Positions 8,516-16,549 of a stretch of 64,000 nucleotides of DNA are shown here, piece by piece. Below the pieces are notes generated by a model. The model searched no databases. It saw only the letters and a program-made list of their open reading frames with translations, and was not told where the DNA came from. Every line of letters begins with the position of its first letter. Position 1 is the stretch's first letter. Both the position numbers and the translations under genes were made by a program. The stretch is from an uncultured Eubacteriales bacterium (lineage in GTDB: Bacteria > Bacillota > Clostridia > Christensenellales > CAG-138): positions 1-64,000 of the forward strand of contig ONNZ01000006.1 in NCBI GenBank assembly GCA_900319345.1, read 5' to 3'.

Positions 8516-9328
8516 ATGATCACAGCCGAAACCATGCTGACGCGCAAGAGCGTCAGGAGCTACGACGGGCGGGCCGTGGCGGCGGAGACCCTACAGAAGG
8601 TGAAGGAATTCGCCGCGGGGATAGAAAACCCCTTCGGCATCCCGGTATCCTTCGTCTTTTTGGACGCCCGGGAGAGGGGGCTCTCGAGCCCGGTGCTCAC
8701 CGGGGAGACCCTGTTCGTGGCGGGGAAGGTGAAAAAGGTGCCCTATGGGGACGTGGCCTTCGGGTTCGCCATGGAGCAGCTGCTCCTCTTCGCCTGGTCC
8801 CTGGGCCTGGGGTCCGTGTGGATCGGCGGCACCATGAAGCGGGAGGCCTTCGAGGCGGCGGCGGGCCTGGAGGCGGGGGAGAGGATGCCCTGCGTCAGCC
8901 CTCTCGGCTACCCGGCGGCGAAGCGGTCGCTGCGGGAAACGGTCATGCGCCGGGGCTGCGGGGCGGACGGGCGGCTGTCCGGGGAAAAGCTGTTCTTCGA
9001 CGGCGGCTTCGATCGGCCCCTCGTCGGCAAGGCCCTGGAACCCTGGAACGATCTTTTGGAGCTGGTGCGCTGGGCCCCCTCGGCGGTGAACAAGCAGCCC
9101 TGGCGGATCGTGCTCCGGGACGGCCGTTTTCACTTCTATCTCCGCCACGACAAGGGCTACATCGGCGAGGCCGTGGGGGACCTGCAGAAGATCGATTTGG
9201 GCATCGCCCTCTGCCACTTCGTCCTGGGGGCCCGGCTCCGAGGCCAGACGCCCACGGTGACCGTCGCCGACCCGGGCATCTCCACGCCCCCCGACACGGA
9301 GTACATCGCCACCGTAGAACTATCATAA
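8516..9328 (+). CDS. Putative nitroreductase (TM-nitroreductase family)
   Basis: 270 residues, predicted FMN-dependent oxidoreductase of the nitroreductase fold with two half-domains. N-terminal RKSVRSYD is the FMN-phosphate motif; LFAWSLGLGSVWIGGT and the RWAPSAVNKQPWRIVL block complete the cofactor pocket. It resembles the putative TM nitroreductase family rather than classical NfsA/NfsB; the natural substrate is unknown. It has its own promoter, starts at ATG 8516 with GGAGGA 7 bases upstream, and ends at a strong terminator. Monocistronic. Confidence 0.85.
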   Translation: MITAETMLTRKSVRSYDGRAVAAETLQKVKEFAAGIENPFGIPVSFVFLDARERGLSSPVLTGETLFVAGKVKKVPYGDVAFGFAMEQLLLFAWSLGLGSVWIGGTMKREAFEAAAGLEAGERMPCVSPLGYPAAKRSLRETVMRRGCGADGRLSGEKLFFDGGFDRPLVGKALEPWNDLLELVRWAPSAVNKQPWRIVLRDGRFHFYLRHDKGYIGEAVGDLQKIDLGIALCHFVLGARLRGQTPTVTVADPGISTPPDTEYIATVELS

Positions 9329-9334
9329 AGCACA

Positions 9335-9366
9335 AGGATCGCTTTCCCAGCGATCCTCTTTTTATT
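9335..9366 (+). terminator. Rho-independent terminator after the nitroreductase
   Basis: Stem AGGATCGC (9335-9342) with GCGATCCT (9350-9357), 7-base loop, followed by a T-rich run. Confidence 0.85.
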
Positions 9367-9386
9367 TCTTGGGTTTCTCTTTTTCC

Positions 9387-9422
9387 GCCGCTTTTTCTCT
9401 TTGCATAAAGAGAAAAAGCGGC
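9387..9422. repeat. Double-hairpin element family, copy A (half element)
   Basis: Perfect 16-bp inverted repeat GCCGCTTTTTCTCTTT / AAAGAGAAAAAGCGGC with a 4-base loop. The same arm sequence occurs at 18009, and related arms at 49269, 49381, 52866 and 52975. This copy has only one hairpin and lies between the convergent nitroreductase and araC-type genes, where it may also end the araC transcript. Confidence 0.8.
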
Positions 9423-9436
9423 AAAAGGAAAAATCT

Positions 9437-10303
9437 TCACAAACTATGCAGCTCCAAATACGCGGACGGGGACATGCCGTACTCCTTGCGGAAGGCCCGG
9501 TAGAAGGCGGAGTAGTCCCCAAAGCCCCACTGCCGATAGGCCTCCCCCACGGCGGCGCCTCCCTGCATGGCGTCGCAGCAGGCGGCCAGGCGGCGCTTGA
9601 GGATGTACTGATGGACCGATAGGCCCGCGTTCTCCCGGAACAGGTGGACCAGGTAATACTTGCTGAGGTAGAAGTGCTTGGCGAGGGCGTCCAGGGACAG
9701 GGGCTCGTCCAGATGCTGGTCCACGTACTGGGTGATGGCCTCGTACCGGCTCAGCTGCTCCTTCCGATTCCGGCGCTGCTCCTGCTCGTAGACGGTGCGC
9801 CCGAGGAACAGCAGCAGGTCCGTGATGATGAGGTCGATGGCCGTGGCCTTGCCGAACCGGTCCGCGTGGATCTCGTCCAGGAGGGTGAACAGCCTGGTGC
9901 GGATGGCGTTGAAGGCCACGGGGTCGAAGCGGTACACGTACCGGCCCCGGCTCTCGGCCCGCCGAAGCAGATACCCGCAGTCCGGGGACCGGGCCTCGAG
10001 AGCCTCCAAGAAGGGCCGGCTCTGCCAGAAGACGAACCGGCGGTAGGGCTTCTCCGGGTCCGTCAGCAGCGCCCGGTGGCTCACGCCCGGGGGGATCAGG
10101 ATCACGTCCCCGGTCTTCAGGGGGTAGCCCCGGCCGTCGATCTCCATGGTCACGGCCCCGGCCTCGAAGAAGTACAGCTCGTAGTAGCCGTGGCTGTGGC
10201 TGCCCACGCTGCGAAAATGGGTGTCGCTGTAGTAGAACACCTCGTAATCCTCGCTCAGCATGTACTGCCGGGTATTGAATTGGCTGGTCTGGCGTTTGGC
10301 CAT
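9437..10303 (-). CDS. AraC-family transcriptional regulator of the hexuronate operon
   Basis: 288 residues. An N-terminal cupin sugar-sensing domain (about 15-110; SHSHGYYELYFFEAG, GDVILIPPGVSH) precedes two AraC helix-turn-helix motifs in the last 100 residues (LSLDALAKHFYLSKYYLVHL; VGEAYRQWGFGDYSAFYRAF). The ATG at 10303 follows GAAAGGAC; frame upstream is open but lacks a better site. It is transcribed away from the hexuronate operon, and both promoters share one palindrome, so it probably senses a hexuronate or an intermediate and controls that operon and itself. Confidence 0.9.
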   Translation of the reverse strand: MAKRQTSQFNTRQYMLSEDYEVFYYSDTHFRSVGSHSHGYYELYFFEAGAVTMEIDGRGYPLKTGDVILIPPGVSHRALLTDPEKPYRRFVFWQSRPFLEALEARSPDCGYLLRRAESRGRYVYRFDPVAFNAIRTRLFTLLDEIHADRFGKATAIDLIITDLLLFLGRTVYEQEQRRNRKEQLSRYEAITQYVDQHLDEPLSLDALAKHFYLSKYYLVHLFRENAGLSVHQYILKRRLAACCDAMQGGAAVGEAYRQWGFGDYSAFYRAFRKEYGMSPSAYLELHSL

Positions 10304-10327
10304 GGGGCACCGTCCTTTCTGTCCTCC

Positions 10328-10368
10328 ATTATAGCAACTTTTGCAATATATGCAACAATAGATACAAT
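10328..10368. promoter_or_regulatory. Divergent promoters sharing a palindromic operator
   Basis: Rightward promoter: TTGCAA (10341-10346), 16 bases, TACAAT (10363-10368). Leftward promoter: TTGCAT on the minus strand (10350-10355), 16 bases, TATAAT (10328-10333). The two -35 boxes overlap in the palindrome TTGCA-ATATA-TGCAA (10341-10355). Occupancy of the palindrome would affect both the araC-type gene and the hexuronate operon. Confidence 0.7.
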
Positions 10369-10427
10369 AGGAGCGGAACGTTTTTTTCGATACAATGTTT
10401 CCATACACCAACAGGAGGTTTTTGTTT

Positions 10428-11279
10428 ATGATGCCCAATGTGCTGAACACCGATTTGACCGGCAAGGTGGCCGTGGTCACGGGGGCGGGCGGCGTGCTCT
10501 GCTCCGCCTTCGCCAAGGTATTGGCCCGGGCGGGCGCCAAGGTGGCCCTGCTGGATCTGAACTATGAGGCGGCGGACAAATTCGCCCGGGAGATCGTGGA
10601 GGAGGGGGGCGTAGCCAAGGCCTACAGCTGCAACGTCCTGGACAAGGCCGTCTGCTACGCCGTGGCCGATCAGGTCCTCTCCGACCTGGGCCCCTGCGAC
10701 GTGCTCTTGAACGGCGCCGGCGGCAACAACCCCCGGGCCACCACGGACAAGGAGTACTTCGAGCTGGGCGACATCGAGGGGGACACCAAGAGCTTCTTCG
10801 ATCTCGACAAGGCCGGGGTGGAGTTCGTGTTCAACCTGAACTTCATCGGCACCCTGATCCCCACCCAGGCCTTCGCCCGCCAGATGGTGGGCCGGCCGGG
10901 CTGCAGCATTTTGAACATCAGCTCCATGAACGCCTACACGCCGCTGACCAAGATCCCCGCCTACTCCGGCGCCAAGGCCGCCATCAGCAACTTCACGGCG
11001 TGGCTGGCCGTCCACTTCTCCAAGGTGGGCATCCGGGTCAACGCCATCGCCCCCGGGTTCTTCTCCACGGCCCAGAACGCGGCCCTGCTCTGGAACCCCG
11101 ACGGCACCCCCACCGCCCGCACCGGCAAGATCCTGGCCGCCACGCCCATGGGCCGCTTCGGCCAGCCCGAGGAGCTGAACGGCGCGTTGCTGTTCCTGCT
11201 CAATAACGAGGCCGCGGGCTTCGTCACCGGCGTCACCATCCCCATCGACGGCGGCTTCTCCGCTTACTCTGGCGTCTGA
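10428..11279 (+). CDS. SDR-family D-mannonate oxidoreductase (fructuronate reductase)
   Basis: 283 residues, short-chain dehydrogenase of the UxuB/YjmF-like type that interconverts D-fructuronate and D-mannonate with NAD(P)H. Visible are the nucleotide motif TGAGGVL (18-24), the NGAGGNN strand, the long family-typical insert around residues 100-140, and the catalytic Ser165/166, Tyr179 and Lys183 (YSGAK). Start ATG 10428 is 9 bases after AGGAGG. First gene of a six-gene operon with gaps of 2-27 bp. No long-chain UxuB or UxaB is present, so this is the likely reductase. Confidence 0.85.
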   Translation: MMPNVLNTDLTGKVAVVTGAGGVLCSAFAKVLARAGAKVALLDLNYEAADKFAREIVEEGGVAKAYSCNVLDKAVCYAVADQVLSDLGPCDVLLNGAGGNNPRATTDKEYFELGDIEGDTKSFFDLDKAGVEFVFNLNFIGTLIPTQAFARQMVGRPGCSILNISSMNAYTPLTKIPAYSGAKAAISNFTAWLAVHFSKVGIRVNAIAPGFFSTAQNAALLWNPDGTPTARTGKILAATPMGRFGQPEELNGALLFLLNNEAAGFVTGVTIPIDGGFSAYSGV

Positions 11280-11302
11280 CAGCGTTTGAAAAGGAGCGAA
11301 CC

Positions 11303-12370
11303 ATGAGAGAGAAGTACAAGTACGCCGTGGCCTGCCCCACCAGCATGGGCCTTCGGATCACCCCCCAGGATCGGATGGCGGTCCACAACAGCAACCTCTT
11401 CTACCTCCAGGCCACCAGCGCCGAGAGCAACGTGCTGAACGTGTCCTCCTCCCTGGGGAAGGAGTGTTTGGTGCTGACGAAGTTCGTGGAGGGCAGCCCC
11501 ATGGCCGCCTTCATCAAGGCCCAGCTTCGCGCTCGGAACATCCGCTACGAGGGATTGGACGTGCCCCAGGGCGGCCCCTGGGGCTATCGGCACCAGTTCA
11601 ACATCGCCGACTCCGGCTTCGGCCTCCGTGCCCCCCGGGTGTGGAACGACAGGGCCGGCGAAGTGGGACGGACCCTCAGCTCCAGTGACTTCGACCTCGA
11701 TCGCATCTTCGGCGAGGAGGGCGTAGGCATCCTGCACCTTTCCGGCCTCATCGCGGCCATGAGCCCCGAGACCACGAAGTGCTGCCTGGAGCTCGCCAAG
11801 GTGGCCAAGCGGTACGGCACCCTGGTCAGCTTCGACCTCAACTACCGGGCCACCTTCTGGGCGGGCCGGGAGGCGGAGCTCGCCGAGGCCTTCCACGAGA
11901 TCGCGTCCGTAAGTGACATCCTCATCGGCAACGAGGAGGACTTCCAGCTCTGTTTGGGCTTCGCCGGTCCCGAGGCGGGCGGCAAGGAGCTCTCCAGCAA
12001 GATCGACCGGTTCAAGGCCATGATCGACCAGGTCCGTGCTAAGTACCCCAACGCCCGGGCCTATGCCACCACCCTCCGGCAGGTGGTCTCCGCCAACGAG
12101 CACCTCTGGGGCGCCATCCTCTGGGCGGACGGCCAGTGGTTCGTGGAGGAGCCCCGGCCCATCCAGGTCATGGATCGGATCGGCGGCGGCGACGGGTTCT
12201 CCGGCGGCCTCCTCTACGCCGTGCTCCAGGGCTGGGACGCCGAGAAGTGGCTCCAGTTCGGCTGGGCCAGCGGGGTCCTGGCGGCCAGCAGCCTCAACGA
12301 TTACGCCGAGCCCGCCGACGAGAAGCAGGTTTGGGACGTCTATAAGGGCAACGCCCGCGTACAGCGATAA
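11303..12370 (+). CDS. kdgK: PfkB-family sugar-acid kinase (KDG kinase-like; possibly gluconate kinase)
   Basis: 355 residues of the ribokinase/PfkB fold, closest in pattern to 2-keto-3-deoxygluconate kinases. The C-terminal anion-hole and catalytic motif DRIGGGDGFSGG is near residues 292-303; the substrate half includes SFDLNYRATFW and ILIGNEEDF. Best family guess is phosphorylation of KDG, but the operon has no dehydratase to make KDG and no KDPG aldolase, and the next gene makes 6-phosphogluconate dehydrogenase. A C6 sugar-acid such as gluconate is therefore a reasonable alternative substrate. AAGGAGC precedes the ATG; 23 bp after the SDR gene. Confidence 0.8.
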   Translation: MREKYKYAVACPTSMGLRITPQDRMAVHNSNLFYLQATSAESNVLNVSSSLGKECLVLTKFVEGSPMAAFIKAQLRARNIRYEGLDVPQGGPWGYRHQFNIADSGFGLRAPRVWNDRAGEVGRTLSSSDFDLDRIFGEEGVGILHLSGLIAAMSPETTKCCLELAKVAKRYGTLVSFDLNYRATFWAGREAELAEAFHEIASVSDILIGNEEDFQLCLGFAGPEAGGKELSSKIDRFKAMIDQVRAKYPNARAYATTLRQVVSANEHLWGAILWADGQWFVEEPRPIQVMDRIGGGDGFSGGLLYAVLQGWDAEKWLQFGWASGVLAASSLNDYAEPADEKQVWDVYKGNARVQR

Positions 12371-12388
12371 ATAAAGGAGAAAAGATTT

Positions 12389-13840
12389 ATGAAGAAAGCA
12401 GATATCGGCCTCATCGGTCTCGCCGTCATGGGCGAAAACCTGGTCATGAACATGGAAAGCAAGGGCTTCACCGTGGCCGTCTTCAACCGGACCACCTCCA
12501 AGGTGGACGCCTTCGTCAATGGCCGCGCCGCGGGCAAGAACATCATAGGCTGCCACAGCCTCCAGGAGCTGGTGGACAACCTCGCTAAGCCCCGGAAGGT
12601 CTTCATGATGGTGAAGGCCGGCAGCGCCGTGGACAGCATGATCGATCAGCTGCTGCCCCTTCTCGACGACGGGGACATCCTGATCGACGGCGGCAACAGC
12701 CACTTCCCCGACACCATCCGGCGGACGGAGTACGTGGAGAGTAAGGGCAAGCTCTACATCGGCACCGGCGTGTCCGGCGGCGAGGAGGGCGCCCTGAAGG
12801 GCCCCTCCATGATGCCCGGCGGCTCCCCGGCGGCCTGGCCCCACGTAAAGCCCATCTTCCAGGCCATCTGCGCCAAGGTGGAGGACGGCTCCCCCTGCTG
12901 CGACTGGGTGGGTGAGAACGGCGCGGGCCACTTCGTGAAGATGGTCCACAACGGCATCGAGTACGGCGACATGCAGCTCATCTGCGAGGCCTACCAGCTC
13001 ATGCGGGACCTCCTGGGCCTCTCCTACGAGGAGATGCATGAGATCTTCACCCGCTGGAACGAGACGGAGCTCGACTCCTATTTGATCGAGATCACCCGGG
13101 ACATCCTGGGCTTCAAGGACGAGGACGGATCCCCCCTGGTGGAGCACATCCGGGACACCGCGGGCCAAAAGGGCACCGGCAAGTGGACCGGCATCGCGGC
13201 CCTGGACGAGGGCGTGCCCCTGACCCTCATCGGCGAGGCGGTCTTCGCCCGGTGCCTGTCCGCCATGAAGGAGGAGCGGGTGGAAGCCGCTAAGGTCTTC
13301 GACCGGAAGATCCCCGCCTTTACCGGCGACAAGGCGGCCTTCATCGAGGCCATCCGCCAGGCCCTCTTCGCCTCCAAGATCATCTCCTACGCCCAGGGCT
13401 ACACCCTGATGCGCACGGCGGCGGAGCACTACGGCTGGAACCTCAATTACGGCGGCATCGCCCTCATGTGGCGGGGCGGCTGCATCATCCGCAGCGTGTT
13501 CCTGGGCAAGATCAAGGAAGCCTACGACAAGGACCCCAACCTCAGCAACCTGCTCCTGGACCCCTACTTCAAGGAGACCATCGAGAAGCTGGTGCCCGCC
13601 TGGCGCACCGTGGCCGCCGCCGCCCTTTCCTACGGCGTGCCCGCCCCGGCCATGACCTCGGCCTTGAGCTACTTCGACGGCTACACCACGGAGCGGCTGC
13701 CCGCCAACCTCCTTCAGGCCCAGCGGGACTACTTCGGGGCCCACACCTACGAGCGGCTGGACGCGCCCCGGGGCCAGTTCTTCCACACCAACTGGACCGG
13801 CCATGGCGGCAACACGGCGGCCAGCACCTACAACGCATAA
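12389..13840 (+). CDS. gnd: 6-phosphogluconate dehydrogenase (decarboxylating)
   Basis: 483 residues, full length. Oxidatively decarboxylates 6-phosphogluconate to ribulose-5-phosphate with reduction of NAD(P)+. Visible: Rossmann motif GLAVMGENL near residue 10, NRTTSKV after the second strand, the substrate block [17 protein letters not shown], and the catalytic helix [17 protein letters not shown]. The C-terminal tail contributes to the dimer active site. It lies in the middle of the hexuronate operon, 18 bp after the kinase and 10 bp before the LarA-like gene, which is unusual for gnd and suggests that the operon delivers 6-phosphogluconate. Confidence 0.96.
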   Translation: MKKADIGLIGLAVMGENLVMNMESKGFTVAVFNRTTSKVDAFVNGRAAGKNIIGCHSLQELVDNLAKPRKVFMMVKAGSAVDSMIDQLLPLLDDGDILIDGGNSHFPDTIRRTEYVESKGKLYIGTGVSGGEEGALKGPSMMPGGSPAAWPHVKPIFQAICAKVEDGSPCCDWVGENGAGHFVKMVHNGIEYGDMQLICEAYQLMRDLLGLSYEEMHEIFTRWNETELDSYLIEITRDILGFKDEDGSPLVEHIRDTAGQKGTGKWTGIAALDEGVPLTLIGEAVFARCLSAMKEERVEAAKVFDRKIPAFTGDKAAFIEAIRQALFASKIISYAQGYTLMRTAAEHYGWNLNYGGIALMWRGGCIIRSVFLGKIKEAYDKDPNLSNLLLDPYFKETIEKLVPAWRTVAAAALSYGVPAPAMTSALSYFDGYTTERLPANLLQAQRDYFGAHTYERLDAPRGQFFHTNWTGHGGNTAASTYNA

Positions 13841-13850
13841 GGCGGACCAT

Positions 13851-15137
13851 ATGGACGATATCTATCGCATCGCGAACACCGACGCGGGTCTCTCTTCGGA
13901 GGAGATCCGCGTCGCGCTGCTACAAAGCCTGCAGGGGCGGCGGCTTCGCAAGGTTTTGATCCTGCCCCCGGACTTCACCCGCTTCCATTCCAATGCGGGC
14001 TTCATCACCAACGTGTACTACCACGCCCTCGTCGACGCCGGGGTCCAGGTGGATATCCTGCCCGCCCTGGGCACCCATGTGCCCGTCACCGAGAGCCAAT
14101 GGGTCAAGATGTTCGGGGATATCCCCTACGAAAAGATGCTGGTCCACAACTGGCGCACCGACGTGGTGAAGCTGGGGGAGGTGCCGGCGGACTACGTTTC
14201 CGAGATCACCGAGGGCCTTTGGACCGACCCGGTCAGCGTGGAGGTGAACCGGCGGGTCATGGACCCGAGCTACGATCTCATCGTCTCCCCGGGCCAGGTG
14301 GTGCCCCACGAGGTGGTGGGCATGGCCAACCACGCCAAGAACCTGTTCGTGGGCGTGGGCGGCAGCGACATGATCAACAAGTCCCACATGGTGGGTGCGG
14401 TCTACGGCATGGAGCGGATGATGGGGAAGGAGAACACCCCGGTCCGCAAGCTCTTCGACTACGGTCTCGAGCACTTTTTAAAGGATCGGCCCCTGCTCTT
14501 CGCCCTCACCGTCACCACCGCCCCGGGCGGCGTGATCCACACCCACGGCCTGTTCCTGGGGGAGGGGCGGCGGTGCTTCACCGAGGCCGTGAAGCTGGCC
14601 CAGCGGAAGAACATCGACTTCGTGCCCCACGGGCTACAAAAGTGCGTGGTGTACCTGGACCCCTCGGAGTTTAAGAGCACCTGGCTCGGCAACAAGGCGG
14701 TCTATCGCACCCGCATGGCCATGGCCGACGGCGGCGAGCTCGTGATCCTGGCCCCCGGCGTGGAGCGCTTCGGGGAGGACGACCAGGTGGACAAGCTCAT
14801 CCGCAAGTACGGCTACCGGGGGCGGCTCAACACCCTGAACGAGTTCAAAAAGCCCGAGAATCAGGACCTCAGGGACAACATGGGCGCGGCGGCCCACCTG
14901 ATCCACGGCTCCAGCGACGGCCGCTTCACCATCACCTACGCGGTGAAGGACATCACCAAGGCCGAGATCGAGGGCGTGGGGTTCCGGGCCGCGGACTACG
15001 ACGAAGTGGCCAAGAGGTACGACCCCGCCAAGATGGCCTACGGGTACAACACCGTGGACGGGGAGCAGGTCTACTTCATCCCCAATCCGGCTTTGGGCCT
15101 GTGGATCGATCGGGAACGCTTTGAAAAGGAGGACTAA
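13851..15137 (+). CDS. LarA-superfamily nickel-pincer racemase/epimerase, probable sugar-acid C2 epimerase
   Basis: 428 residues, DUF2088/LarA fold. LarA enzymes use a nickel-pincer nucleotide bound covalently to a lysine and racemise or epimerise 2-hydroxy acids by hydride transfer. The catalytic set aligns with lactate racemase: PPDFTR near 41, GTH His76, VVPH His153, Lys163 ten residues later and His179 sixteen residues after that, the same spacing as His174/Lys184/His200 of LarA. The superfamily includes a D-gluconate 2-epimerase. In this operon D-mannonate to D-gluconate conversion is the natural guess. Cofactor genes larB, larC and larE are not in the window. Confidence 0.82.
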   Translation: MDDIYRIANTDAGLSSEEIRVALLQSLQGRRLRKVLILPPDFTRFHSNAGFITNVYYHALVDAGVQVDILPALGTHVPVTESQWVKMFGDIPYEKMLVHNWRTDVVKLGEVPADYVSEITEGLWTDPVSVEVNRRVMDPSYDLIVSPGQVVPHEVVGMANHAKNLFVGVGGSDMINKSHMVGAVYGMERMMGKENTPVRKLFDYGLEHFLKDRPLLFALTVTTAPGGVIHTHGLFLGEGRRCFTEAVKLAQRKNIDFVPHGLQKCVVYLDPSEFKSTWLGNKAVYRTRMAMADGGELVILAPGVERFGEDDQVDKLIRKYGYRGRLNTLNEFKKPENQDLRDNMGAAAHLIHGSSDGRFTITYAVKDITKAEIEGVGFRAADYDEVAKRYDPAKMAYGYNTVDGEQVYFIPNPALGLWIDRERFEKED

Positions 15138-15139
15138 AC

Positions 15140-16522
15140 ATGAAGCCCTTTATGGATAAGGATTTTCTGCTGGACACCCCCACCGCCCGGCATCTCTACC
15201 ACGATTTCGCGGCGGCCATGCCCATCATCGACTACCACTGCCATCTGATCCCCCGGGAGATCTACGAGGACCGGCAGTTCGAGAACATCACCCAGGTCTG
15301 GCTGGGAGGCGACCACTATAAGTGGCGGCTCATGCGCTCCTTCGGCGTGGACGAGAAATATATCACCGGCGACGCGACGGATAGGGAAAAGTTTCAAAAA
15401 TGGGCCGAGACCCTGTCCCTGGCCATCGGGAACCCCCTGTATCATTGGAGCCATCTGGAGCTCCGCCGGTTCTTCGGCTACGAGGGGATATTGAACGGCG
15501 ACACCGCCGAAGAGGTCTGGACGTTGTGCAACGAGAAGCTCCGGCAGCCGGACTTCTCCGCCCGGAACCTGATCCTTCGCTCCAACGTGAAGGTGATCTG
15601 CACCACCGACGACCCGGCGGACAGCCTGGAGTGGCATCAAAAGATCCAGGCGGACGGTTTCCCCGTGAAGGTGCTGCCCAGCTTCCGGCCCGACAAGGCC
15701 ATGAACCTGGAGAAGCCGGAGTATCTCGACTACCTTCAAAAGCTGGGCGGGCCCAGGAGCTACGGGGAGCTGGTGGCGGTCCTGCAGGAACGCTTGGCCT
15801 TCTTCGTATCCCTGGGCTGCCGGGTCAGCGACCACGGCATTGAGTCCGTGCCCTTCTCCCCCGCCTCGGACGAGGAGCTGGAGGCCATCTTCCAAAAGCG
15901 GCTGGCGGGCGACATGCCCACGGCCTACGAACAGAAGCAGTTCAAGACGGGGCTGCTCCTCATGCTGGGCCGGTGCTACGCGAAGTACGGCGTGGCCATG
16001 CAGCTCCACTACGGCTGCATCCGGGACAACAACCGGTACATCTACAACCTTCTGGGCCCCGACACCGGCGTGGATTCCATCGGCGACCCCTCGCCGCTGA
16101 AGGAGCTGGTGGGGCTGTTGAACGCCCTCGTTGAAACGAACCAGCTGCCCCGGACCATCCTCTACTCCCTGAACCCCACGGAGAACGCCGCCATCGGCAC
16201 CGTCATCGGCTGCTTCCAGGGGCCCGAGGCCCGGGGCAAGCTCCAGCACGGCAGCGCCTGGTGGTTCAACGACCATGAGAAGGGGATGCTGGACCAGATG
16301 ACCACCCTGGCGGCCGAGGGGCATCTCGCCACCTTCGTGGGCATGCTCACGGACTCCCGGAGCTTCCTCTCCTACACCCGCCACGAGTACTTCCGCCGGC
16401 TCCTCTGCAACCTCATCGGCGGCTGGGTGGAGCGGGGCGAATTCCCCGACGACGAAAAGGCCCTCCGTACCATCGTGGAGGGCATCTGCTACCGGAACGC
16501 GCTGGCGTATTTCGGATTCTGA
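15140..16522 (+). CDS. uxaC: Uronate isomerase
   Basis: 460 residues, full length. Amidohydrolase-fold isomerase that converts D-glucuronate to D-fructuronate and D-galacturonate to D-tagaturonate. Seen: metal ligands in IDYHCHLIPRE near residue 33, the WLGGDHYKWRLMR block, CTTDDP, LPSFRPDKA, QLHYGCIRDNN and the DSRSFLSYTRHEYFRR end block. It starts 2 bp after the LarA-like stop, so the two are translationally linked. This is the entry step of the operon for both hexuronates. Confidence 0.97.
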   Translation: MKPFMDKDFLLDTPTARHLYHDFAAAMPIIDYHCHLIPREIYEDRQFENITQVWLGGDHYKWRLMRSFGVDEKYITGDATDREKFQKWAETLSLAIGNPLYHWSHLELRRFFGYEGILNGDTAEEVWTLCNEKLRQPDFSARNLILRSNVKVICTTDDPADSLEWHQKIQADGFPVKVLPSFRPDKAMNLEKPEYLDYLQKLGGPRSYGELVAVLQERLAFFVSLGCRVSDHGIESVPFSPASDEELEAIFQKRLAGDMPTAYEQKQFKTGLLLMLGRCYAKYGVAMQLHYGCIRDNNRYIYNLLGPDTGVDSIGDPSPLKELVGLLNALVETNQLPRTILYSLNPTENAAIGTVIGCFQGPEARGKLQHGSAWWFNDHEKGMLDQMTTLAAEGHLATFVGMLTDSRSFLSYTRHEYFRRLLCNLIGGWVERGEFPDDEKALRTIVEGICYRNALAYFGF

Positions 16523-16549
16523 AACCGCATCATAAAGGAGGAAATTAGG

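Noticed and set aside
11264..13804. Open frame of 846 codons on the minus strand across kdgK and gnd
   Set aside because: It is antisense to well-recognised genes. High GC at third positions removes stops from the opposite frame; its translation is Val/Gly/His-rich and matches nothing.
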